Positions 1 to 5,282 of a DNA stretch of 5,282 nucleotides are shown here, piece by piece. The stretch comes from DATBGO01 sp050011895 (GTDB lineage Bacteria > Actinomycetota > Actinomycetes > Streptosporangiales > Streptosporangiaceae). The stretch's first letter is position 1. Every line of letters starts with the position of its first letter. The notes under the pieces were generated by a model. It saw only the letters and a program-made list of their open reading frames with translations. It did not search any database and was not told where the DNA came from. Made by a program: the position numbers and the translations under genes. Where the stretch lies: the NCBI GenBank assembly GCA_050011895.1, contig JBEKIF010000153.1, positions 1 to 5,282 of the forward strand. The letters are read 5' to 3'.

Positions 1-175
1 TCAAGCATATGGAATCCGTTACATACAGATAAGGTTCAGACTCTGAAGTAAACACTTGAAACGCGACCACGTGAATCATCACCTTTGTGCGCGTGTAGAG
101 GGCATGTTGAGCCTACCCGGAGATTTGCAGCAGCGGCTTCCGCCATGCCCGGTCTGTCATGTCCGATTCTGCGAG

Positions 176-219
176 CCAGATGGGGGTGACCAGATGCAGC
201 CCAGTGCGGCCAGATGCGG
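176..219. repeat. Cluster of short CCAGATG-type direct repeats (iteron-like)
   Basis: CCAGATG occurs exactly at 176-182, 190-196 and 210-216. A degenerate copy, CCAGTGCGG, occupies 201-209 and abuts CCAGATGCGG at 210-219. Copies from 190 onward form a near-tandem run (CCAGATGCAG, CCAGTGCGG, CCAGATGCGG) with spacings of 11 and 9 bases, about one helical turn. Such spacing suits a protein that binds repeatedly to one face of the DNA, as in iterons, parS-like sites or oriT accessory sites. The function is inferred only from the pattern. Confidence 0.5.
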
Positions 220-249
220 TCAGCGGGGATCGCTCATGGCCATCTGACC
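208..249. repeat. Inverted repeat ending the CCAGATG cluster
   Basis: GGCCAGATG (208-216) pairs with CATCTGACC (241-249) with one mismatch in nine. Between them AGCG (222-225) and CGCT (231-234) can form an inner stem around a 5-base loop. The structure lies 91-132 bases beyond the relaxase stop codon, so it could also work as a transcript 3' structure, but no T-tract follows on either strand. Confidence 0.35.
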
Positions 250-339
250 AGACCGACTATCACTCATTAGGCCGTCTGTTAGCCCGTTGAAATCGCAAGA
301 TATCGGCCCGTCCAGTTAACGCGAGCGCGGCCTGATCTC

Positions 340-3300
340 CTACCGGCCCATTTCACATGACGTATCTGCCTGCCGAGCAGCTTCCGGCTCGGCCTGTGCT
401 TCCCGCTCGATCCGCGCGGTGTGCTTGCTGCTGGCATCGAGCTGTGCCCGCTGCGCGTCGATGCGGCGCGCGGCTTCGTCCGCGCGGGTCTGCAGCTCAT
501 CGAGCCGGGCGGCGCGCCCGTCATCAGCGGAGACAGGTCCGGCAGCCTCGGACTCCGGAGTTGCTGGCTTAGATGCCGAGGGCTCAGGCTCCTTCGAGGC
601 CTGGGGTATTGCTGGCCGGAACTGCCCGGGCTGCGGTTCGAGCTCAGGCGCGGCGGCGTCCGGTCCTTCGTGCCCGGCCTCTGGCTTGCGCCTTAGCGGC
701 CACGGCCCGCCGCTAGAGATCGCGGCCTGGTGCTCGCGCTCGATCGCGCGGTCCACGGCATCCGCGTGCGCCTGGAAGTCCCGCCACCAGGCGGCCATGC
801 TCTGCGCTTCCGCTGTTCCCCGGTCGGATGGTTGGTGCCCGCGGCGCTGCAGTTCAGCTTTCGCCTTCCCGGCTATCTCCCGGGTGCTGGCAGTCCGGGC
901 GGACCATTCCTCATACCGGGCGTTCCCGGCTTCGAGACGGCTCGCCTCCGCGGCCAGCGCGGCAGCCAGTGACCGGGCGTTCTCCGCTCGCACCTGGTCA
1001 CGCTCTGCTGCGGCGTCGGCTGACTGCTGCCAGGCGTCGGCTTCGGTCTGGGCGATTAGGCGGAGCAGGCTGCTCGTGTCCGGTGGTGCGGTCACCTGCG
1101 CGCGGTCGGCTTCGAGTACCTGGGCCTCAAGCTCACCGCGGCTCAGTGCCCGGATCTCGGCGTGTTCGTCGGCGATCTCCAGAGCGTGGAAGGTGTCTTT
1201 GCGCAGGGCTTCGAGCCCGGGTTCGAGGTGCGGGGCGAAGCTGACTGCCCGGTCCGGGTCGGTGATCCCTTGCGCTTCCCGGTATGTGGCGGCGGTGCCG
1301 GCCCGCCGTGCGTAGTCTTCCCGCAGGACCGGGGAGGCATCCGGCCCAGGTGGCGGCCCGAGGTGCCGGGTCAGCCACGGCTCGGGGTTCGCCAGCGCGC
1401 GTTCGCCGAGTTCCCGGCGCCGGTCATCGAGCCCGGCGGCCAGCTCGTAGGCCACCGCTGAGGCGCTGTCCGGTGTCCGCTGGGCCCACGTCGCGCCGTG
1501 TCCCTGGGCGTGGAGGTGGAGGCGCTGGACGCGGCCGTGCAGGACGCTGGCGATCGACCGGGCGCCGTCCATCGGACCGGCCGTGATCCGGTCGATGACC
1601 GCGCCGATGTCGTGCCAGGCCAGCTGGGCCTCCCGCAGCGTGTGCTGCAGCACCGCCCGCGAGGGTTCCCGCTCGTACCGCCAGGCGTCGGGGTCGCTGA
1701 GGCTGGCCTTGATCTGCTCATCGATGTCCAGGTACAAATTCTGCCGAGTGGCGGCGGACCACAGGTGGAGCAGGTGACCGGTTCCCCCGGCCCATTCCCG
1801 GGCGTGGCGGATCTGCTCGGTGGCGGACAGGTCGTGCCCGTCGCGCTGCAGGACATCGGCGAGCACCGATTCCGGGGCGGCCTGCTGGTAGGGCTCGTGC
1901 CCGGCCGGGGCGGTCGTGCCGGTGACCAGGTGCGCGGTGTTGGCCTGGCGGCCTCGGGTCATGCCGACGTACAGGGCTTGGCGGGACAAGGTGGCGGTGA
2001 CTAGGAGGTGGGCGGTGTCGACGGTGCGGCCCTGGGCGACGTGGACGTTGCCGCCGTAGCCGAGTTCGGCGTGCCGGGCGAGGTAAGACCGGGGGACCCG
2101 GAACGGCCCGGTCCAGGTCCCGTCGGGGCGCTGCCGCCGGACCTCGGCGTCCGGTCCCCGCCAGCCAGCGATTTTGAGGGTGTCGCGGTTGGTGAGCGTG
2201 CGGCCGCCGGCGTCGATCTCGGTGTTGAGGCGGGCGCGGATCAGGTCGCCGGTCCCGGCGTGGTTGCCGTCCGCCAGCACCGCCTGCGGCGGCCCGACGG
2301 CGCCCGTGGCCGCGAGCCTGGCCTGGACCCGGCGGGACAGTTCGGCGGCTTCGGCGTTGGACCCGGCCAGCAGCAGCACGTCCTTGCCGTGCAGGTGATC
2401 GGCGAGCCACATCGACGCGGCGCGCTCATAGGCTGCTTCCTCATCGGCGGCCCGGATCCGGCCGTGCCGGTCGTAGGAGGCGGCTGCGGCCGGGGCGCCG
2501 TCACGGAGCCGGACGCTGGCCTCCCGCTCCCACTGCGCCGCGAACCGGCGGACCTCATGCAGCTGAGCGGCGGGGACCTCGCGGGCCAGCAGGGCGAGCA
2601 TTCCCCCGGCCTCGACGGCGCCGAGCTGGGCGGTGTCGCCGGTGGCGATGATCCGCGCCCCGGCCTGCCGGGCTGCTTCGCTGATCATGGCCAGGTCTGA
2701 GGTGCTGAGCTGGCTGGCCTCATCCAGGATAAGCACGTCGTCCCGGTGCAGCGGGACGGGACGGCGGAGGTCGTCGGAGCCTTCGGTCTTGCCGAGGAAC
2801 TCGGCGATGTTGTAGCTCTCGGCCAGGCCCTCGTGTTCAAGGACCCGGGCCGCGTTGGTGGAGGTGGTCAGGCCGATGACCCGGCGGCCGGTGAAGGTGG
2901 TCCACAGTTGCGCGAACCCGGCCATGGTGTGGGTCTTGCCCGCCCCGGCCGGGGCGATCAGCATAGTCATGGCGGTGGCGGCGGTGAGCATCGTGACCAC
3001 GGCGTCGCGCTGCTCGCCGGTCAGCCCGGTACGTTCTGCGGCCGCCCGTGCCTGCCCGGCGCTGACCAGCTGCGAAACGGTCCGCTGGGCGGCGGCGAGG
3101 ATCTGCTCTTCGGCGTCCAGGTGGGCCAGGGTGCAGTAGCGTTCCTCGTTCGGCGGCCGGAAGATGCTGCCGCCGTCGTTGGCGCGGACACCGAGACCGG
3201 TCACATCCGCGATGTCCGGCGCGGTCACCTGGACGACGTCGGCCCCGGCCCGGCCGGAAACGGCCAGCCGGGCGACCTCGGTGACCACCGCCTCGCCGTC

Positions 3301-4650
3301 GGCGCCGGGCGGCAGCACCGGGAGCGCCCGGTGCACCTCGAACCGGAGCTGAGCCATCGACCAGACCGCGTGGTGCTTTTGCACCTCGGCCACCGCGATC
3401 CGGGCGGCGGTGCGCTTGGCCGCGTCATCCAGCACCGCCGGTGCACGGTCCGTGCACGCCGCCGCGAAGTGGGCGACCTGCTCGCGTACCGCTGACAGCG
3501 CGGCCAGTTCACGGTGTACGGTCTGGGCTTGCCAGGCGGCGAGCCGCTGCGCCGCGGTCGGCTCGGCCGCGCCGGTCTGCCCCGCCAGGGTGCGGCGGGC
3601 CTGGGCCTTGGTGCGGCGGGTGTGCTGCCCGGCTTGCTGGTGCAGCAGCCACAGCGTGCGCCGGGACGGCGCTTTGCCGTGCTGGTCCTCGTATTCTCGC
3701 GCCAGTCTTGTTAGCTCGCCGGTGACGGCGACGGCGCGGGAGCTGAACAGGTCCATCACGTCCTGGCTGACTCCGCCGATCTCGGCGCCGTTGCCGTCGG
3801 CCCGGGGCACCATGACGTACCCGAGCGCGGTCAGCCTGGTCTCCAGGCCCCGGTCGGCGACTGAGGCGACGCCGAGCCGCTGGCCGTGCAGGGAGCGGGA
3901 GTCCAGGGTTCGCCATTTGTCGTCGGCTCCGTCGGCGCGCTGGATGCGGTTCCAGATCGCGACGTGCACGTGCAGCTGCGGGTCCCCGTCGCGGGACAGG
4001 TGGTGCAGGAACAAGCTGGCGACCAGGCCGCCGCCGTCCCGCCACTCCCCCGTCATGCTGGAATGGTGCCCGGTCCGGGTGTAGGCGGCATGCCGGTCCA
4101 GCCAGCTCACTGCCTCCCGCGCCGATTCCAGCAGCGCGTCCTCCAGCTCATCGGCCCGGGCGTCAAACGGGGCAGCCTGGTCGTCCTGGCCACGGTCGCG
4201 GGCCTGGCGGGCGGAGACACGGTAGGAGGCGTGCAGCACCGAGACGCTCTTGACCGCGCTGACGGTCAGGTCGAAATGGGGCACTTGATGCGGGTCCTGA
4301 CCGCGTTCGGCCGCGCGGACCTCGGCCAGCTCGGTCACGCTGGCGTACGGGTGCGCGGCCAGGTACGCCGTCACCGCCGCCTGCTCCCCCTCTCCGGCCG
4401 CCTTGGACCGACGCCGCGTGACCAGAAGTTCGCCGCCCGGTCCGATGTTCTGCTGGTACAGGAGGCCAATCACGTCGGGGTCGACCTGCCCGGCCAGCCC
4501 GAGCGCCGCGGCGCCCTTCCCGGCCCATTCGCCCGGCGGTTCGCCGGCTGCGGTGTAGTACGACATGGCCCCGGCGCAGCCGCCGCGGTCCTGCCCGGAG
4601 GTGAAGTAGGCGACGTCGTGGCCTACGTGCAGGGTCACAAGAGTGGACAT
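340..4650 (-). CDS. MobF-family conjugative relaxase with fused SF1 helicase (TrwC/TraI-like)
   Basis: The predicted cytoplasmic enzyme nicks oriT, binds the cut strand through tyrosine and unwinds it for conjugative transfer. Residues 1-330 look like a TrwC relaxase domain: candidate tyrosines Y15 and Y31/Y32, FDLTVSAVKSVS with acidic D127, and metal-binding H216, H227 and H229 in HHLSRDGDPQLHVH, with the same 11- and 2-residue spacing as TrwC. Residues 540-905 are an SF1 helicase: Q547, Walker A APAGAGKT (K572), DEAS (D643-E644), GDTAQL (671-676), VRRF (700-703), VAQGRTVD (Q873) and YVGMTRGR (894-901). The tail has helical, charged segments near 1190-1310, a Pro/Glu-rich linker (1314-1376) and a short coiled coil at the end. 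An in-frame stop two codons upstream makes this ATG the furthest possible start. No frameshift or missing motif is apparent, so it looks intact. Walker A begins with Ala instead of the usual Gly. It stands alone in the window, so operon partners are unknown. Confidence 0.96.
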   Translation of the reverse strand: MSTLVTLHVGHDVAYFTSGQDRGGCAGAMSYYTAAGEPPGEWAGKGAAALGLAGQVDPDVIGLLYQQNIGPGGELLVTRRRSKAAGEGEQAAVTAYLAAHPYASVTELAEVRAAERGQDPHQVPHFDLTVSAVKSVSVLHASYRVSARQARDRGQDDQAAPFDARADELEDALLESAREAVSWLDRHAAYTRTGHHSSMTGEWRDGGGLVASLFLHHLSRDGDPQLHVHVAIWNRIQRADGADDKWRTLDSRSLHGQRLGVASVADRGLETRLTALGYVMVPRADGNGAEIGGVSQDVMDLFSSRAVAVTGELTRLAREYEDQHGKAPSRRTLWLLHQQAGQHTRRTKAQARRTLAGQTGAAEPTAAQRLAAWQAQTVHRELAALSAVREQVAHFAAACTDRAPAVLDDAAKRTAARIAVAEVQKHHAVWSMAQLRFEVHRALPVLPPGADGEAVVTEVARLAVSGRAGADVVQVTAPDIADVTGLGVRANDGGSIFRPPNEERYCTLAHLDAEEQILAAAQRTVSQLVSAGQARAAAERTGLTGEQRDAVVTMLTAATAMTMLIAPAGAGKTHTMAGFAQLWTTFTGRRVIGLTTSTNAARVLEHEGLAESYNIAEFLGKTEGSDDLRRPVPLHRDDVLILDEASQLSTSDLAMISEAARQAGARIIATGDTAQLGAVEAGGMLALLAREVPAAQLHEVRRFAAQWEREASVRLRDGAPAAAASYDRHGRIRAADEEAAYERAASMWLADHLHGKDVLLLAGSNAEAAELSRRVQARLAATGAVGPPQAVLADGNHAGTGDLIRARLNTEIDAGGRTLTNRDTLKIAGWRGPDAEVRRQRPDGTWTGPFRVPRSYLARHAELGYGGNVHVAQGRTVDTAHLLVTATLSRQALYVGMTRGRQANTAHLVTGTTAPAGHEPYQQAAPESVLADVLQRDGHDLSATEQIRHAREWAGGTGHLLHLWSAATRQNLYLDIDEQIKASLSDPDAWRYEREPSRAVLQHTLREAQLAWHDIGAVIDRITAGPMDGARSIASVLHGRVQRLHLHAQGHGATWAQRTPDSASAVAYELAAGLDDRRRELGERALANPEPWLTRHLGPPPGPDASPVLREDYARRAGTAATYREAQGITDPDRAVSFAPHLEPGLEALRKDTFHALEIADEHAEIRALSRGELEAQVLEADRAQVTAPPDTSSLLRLIAQTEADAWQQSADAAAERDQVRAENARSLAAALAAEASRLEAGNARYEEWSARTASTREIAGKAKAELQRRGHQPSDRGTAEAQSMAAWWRDFQAHADAVDRAIEREHQAAISSGGPWPLRRKPEAGHEGPDAAAPELEPQPGQFRPAIPQASKEPEPSASKPATPESEAAGPVSADDGRAARLDELQTRADEAARRIDAQRAQLDASSKHTARIEREAQAEPEAARQADTSCEMGR

Positions 4651-4659
4651 GATCCGTTA

Positions 4660-4664
4660 CCACC
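4660..4664 (-). promoter_or_regulatory. Weak ribosome-binding site for the relaxase gene
   Basis: On the minus strand GGTGG lies 9 bases before the relaxase ATG. It differs from the consensus GGAGG by one base and sits slightly far from the start. An in-frame stop (complement of 4657-4659) falls between this site and the ATG, so translation cannot begin further upstream in this frame. No convincing -10/-35 promoter pair was found in the following 100 bases. Confidence 0.35.
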
Positions 4665-4688
4665 AGTGCCCGGTTCCGCGTTCATCGT

Positions 4689-4723
4689 TCGTGATGCCTG
4701 TGTCCGATGCTTTTCGATCACGA
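4689..4723. repeat. 7-bp inverted repeat upstream of the relaxase start
   Basis: TCGTGAT (4689-4695) is repeated in inverted form as ATCACGA (4717-4723), with a 21-base gap. It lies 39-73 bases before the relaxase ATG, where a promoter or operator would be expected. Arms this short with this gap can occur by chance, so the call is tentative. Confidence 0.25.
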
Positions 4724-4730
4724 CACGGAA

Positions 4731-4766
4731 GGTAAGCGGGAACCCCGCACGTTTTGCGGATTTACC
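4731..4766. repeat. Nested inverted-repeat structure, oriT candidate
   Basis: The outer arms are GGTAA (4731-4735) and TTACC (4762-4766). Inside, GCGGG (4736-4740) and CCCGC (4744-4748) form a tight hairpin with a 3-base loop. CCGC (4745-4748) can alternatively pair with GCGG (4756-4759) across a 7-base T-rich loop. The two inner hairpins share the same middle arm and so exclude each other. It lies 81-116 bases upstream of the relaxase start. Inverted repeats flanking a nick site are typical of MobF origins of transfer, but the assignment is inferred. Confidence 0.35.
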
Positions 4767-4881
4767 TCACCGTCGCTGACCGGCAGGGCTGCGGCCGTTC
4801 GCATCTCGGAAGGGAGAAACCCAGCGCAGCCGACTGCACGTTGCGCTTGCGGGAGGATGCCGCTGGGCCGCCTCGCCGCCG

Positions 4882-4901
4882 GGACATGCCGTGTCCGGAC
4901 A
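4882..4901. repeat. GGACA/TGTCC palindromic cluster
   Basis: GGACA (4882-4886) is followed by the perfect 10-bp palindrome TGTCCGGACA (4892-4901), giving three copies of the same 5-mer in alternating orientation within 20 bases. This could be a dimeric regulator site, but it is short and may be chance in GC-rich DNA. Confidence 0.2.
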
Positions 4902-4968
4902 ACCGTCCACGCTGGAGTGCGGCGCCGGGTAATGCCTTCCGCTGCCACGATCGCGGCCTTGCGGGCCA

Positions 4969-4986
4969 GCGTGCCCAGGCCGACCC
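4969..4986. repeat. 18-bp direct repeat, copy 1
   Basis: GCGTGCCCAGGCCGACCC occurs here and again, identically, 210 bases downstream. In this copy the following bases complete a perfect hairpin, CCCAGG (4974-4979) with CCTGGG (4985-4990) around a 5-base loop. GACGG (4990-4994) then pairs with CCGTC (5003-5007). An exact 18-bp match within about 600 bases is far beyond chance. Confidence 0.75.
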
Positions 4987-5023
4987 TGGGACGGCGCAAG
5001 GACCGTCATCCGGCAGCACGAAG

Positions 5024-5040
5024 TGCCCCGTTTCCGGGCA
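5024..5040. repeat. Small hairpin
   Basis: TGCCC (5024-5028) and GGGCA (5036-5040) are perfect inverted arms around a 7-base loop. CCCG (5027-5030) and CGGG (5035-5038) can pair instead around TTTC. It lies between the two copies of the 18-bp direct repeat. Confidence 0.25.
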
Positions 5041-5164
5041 ATCGCCGAAAGTTCTTTATCCGCAGGTAAGCGGCGATGGCCAAGGCCCGAAAGGCCCCCG
5101 CCGGCGCCCCGGTAACGCCGCTTCCCAAATGATCATGCCGGGCACTTTTCGTACCCTGCTCTTA

Positions 5165-5179
5165 CCGTCACCGTGACGG
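5165..5179. promoter_or_regulatory. Perfect 15-bp palindrome, operator-like
   Basis: CCGTCAC and GTGACGG are perfect 7-bp inverted arms around one central base. This form is typical of a dimeric helix-turn-helix repressor site such as those of GntR or TetR regulators, though the regulator cannot be named. Its last base is the first base of copy 2 of the 18-bp repeat. It lies about 90 bases before the possible plus-strand start at 5269 and about 515 bases before the relaxase start, so control of the rightward gene is the simpler guess. Confidence 0.4.
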
Positions 5180-5196
5180 CGTGCCCAGGCCGACCC
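5179..5196. repeat. 18-bp direct repeat, copy 2
   Basis: This is identical to 4969-4986. The downstream flank differs, so the CCCAGG/CCTGGG hairpin of copy 1 is not formed. Instead GTGCC (5181-5185) can pair with GGCAC (5199-5203). The copy abuts the perfect palindrome that ends at 5179. Confidence 0.75.
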
Positions 5197-5209
5197 CAGG
5201 CACAACAAG

Positions 5210-5245
5210 GCCCCCTGGACCATCCGCCAAGATCACCCAGGGGGC
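5210..5245. terminator. 9-bp-stem hairpin, possible terminator or leader structure
   Basis: GCCCCCTGG (5210-5218) and CCAGGGGGC (5237-5245) are perfect complementary arms around an 18-base loop. The stem is GC-rich and strong. No T-tract follows on the plus strand. On the minus strand the tail CCTTGTTGTG is only mildly T-rich. Actinomycete terminators often lack a U-tract, so termination is possible. If a plus-strand gene starts at 5269, the hairpin would lie in its 5' leader, 23 bases before the ATG. Confidence 0.4.
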
Positions 5246-5268
5246 ACAGCCCTTCGACAGGACCTGCC

Positions 5269-5282
5269 ATGCAACCTAACAC
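5269..5282 (+). CDS. Possible start of an unidentified plus-strand gene, cut by the window edge
   Basis: An ATG at 5269 begins MQPN and then runs off the window. AGGA at 5259-5262 sits 6 bases upstream, a normal ribosome-binding arrangement and better than that of any other small open frame in the flanking regions. Four codons cannot show a function. If real, the gene would be divergent from the relaxase, and the region between would be a shared control region of about 0.6 kb. Confidence 0.2.

Larger units (their letters stand above)
1..339. other. Non-coding region downstream of the relaxase gene
   Basis: No credible gene was found. The one small plus-strand open frame (56-247) has no recognisable domain and no good ribosome-binding site. 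The first 60 bases are AT-rich (22 G/C), unlike the rest of the window, and include a small hairpin, TTCAG-act-CTGAA at 35-47. A plus-strand frame is open from base 1 to a TAA at 49-51, but 16 codons are too few to call the end of a gene. A short-repeat cluster occupies 176-249. No terminator with a T-tract was seen after the relaxase stop. Confidence 0.6.
4651..5268. other. Repeat-rich non-coding region upstream of the relaxase; candidate oriT/control region
   Basis: About 0.6 kb lies here without a convincing gene. Several overlapping open frames exist on both strands, but they are compositional artefacts of GC-rich DNA: they lack recognisable domains, many need TTG or GTG starts, and none has a good ribosome-binding site. 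The region holds several inverted repeats, an 18-bp direct repeat, a perfect palindrome and a long-stem hairpin, described separately. MobF systems often keep oriT close to the relaxase gene, so this is the likeliest location here, but no known nic sequence is recognised. Confidence 0.5.

Noticed and set aside
35..47. TTCAG/CTGAA mini-hairpin considered as part of a tRNA or attachment site
   Set aside because: No cloverleaf or T-loop sequence can be built around it, and no matching copy is seen at the other end of the window.
56..247. 63-codon plus-strand open frame in the left non-coding region
   Set aside because: It has no domain or ribosome-binding site, and it covers the short-repeat cluster.
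419..1315. 298-codon plus-strand open frame antisense to the relaxase gene
   Set aside because: Long antisense frames are expected opposite a GC-rich gene. The translation is Ser/Arg/Ala-rich with no domain, while the minus-strand frame carries every relaxase and helicase motif.
3886..4779. 297-codon plus-strand open frame opposite the relaxase N-terminus
   Set aside because: It overlaps the conserved His-triad coding region in antisense and shows no recognisable domain.
4718..5019. Minus-strand open frames of 80-93 codons just upstream of the relaxase
   Set aside because: The longer two begin with TTG or GTG, none has a convincing ribosome-binding site or recognisable domain, and they overlap one another in different frames.
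4731..5073. GGTAAGCGG direct repeat at 4731-4739 and 5065-5073
   Set aside because: A 9-bp match is roughly expected once by chance in a region of this size.
5076..5132. 18-codon plus-strand frame beginning MAKARKAPAG, whose stop overlaps a following ATG as ATGA
   Set aside because: The ribosome-binding site is weak, the peptide is simple and Ala/Pro/Lys-rich, and the overlap is easily chance.
4707..5176. Overlapping 120- and 140-codon plus-strand open frames upstream of the relaxase
   Set aside because: They are Arg/Pro-rich with no motifs and no ribosome-binding site, and they run through the hairpins and direct repeats.

Overview
The window is a high-GC stretch typical of an actinomycete (Actinomycetota; Streptomyces or a related sporoactinomycete is likely). 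Third codon positions in its one large gene are strongly G/C-biased, and the protein carries phrases typical of actinobacterial MobF relaxases, such as a YYTAAGEPPGEW block and VRRF and YVGMTRGR motifs. This is an inference from family knowledge, not a database match. A complete relaxase-helicase gene points to a conjugative or mobilisable plasmid, or an integrative conjugative element.

Layout: (1) Positions 1-339 hold no supportable gene. The first 60 bases are AT-rich (22 of 60 are G/C). Positions 176-219 hold a cluster of short CCAGATG-type repeats, and an inverted copy follows at 241-249. (2) Positions 340-4650, minus strand, hold one intact 1436-residue MobF (TrwC/TraI-like) relaxase fused to a superfamily 1 helicase, with a coiled-coil and Pro/Glu-rich tail. 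(3) Positions 4651-5268, upstream of the relaxase start, form about 0.6 kb with no convincing gene but unusually dense repeats. These are a nested inverted repeat at 4731-4766, an exact 18-bp direct repeat (4969-4986 and 5179-5196), a perfect operator-like palindrome (5165-5179) and a 9-bp-stem hairpin (5210-5245). (4) At the right edge, a well-spaced ribosome-binding site and an ATG at 5269 may begin a divergent plus-strand gene that runs out of the window.

How the parts may work together: MobF relaxases nick their own origin of transfer, stay covalently bound to the cut strand and unwind it for export. The origin often lies close to the relaxase gene, so the structured region at 4651-5268 is the best place here to look for oriT and for relaxase-gene control sites. 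The CCAGATG cluster downstream is a second candidate protein-binding region. No coupling protein, type IV secretion gene, replication gene or integrase is visible, so the type of element cannot be decided from this window.
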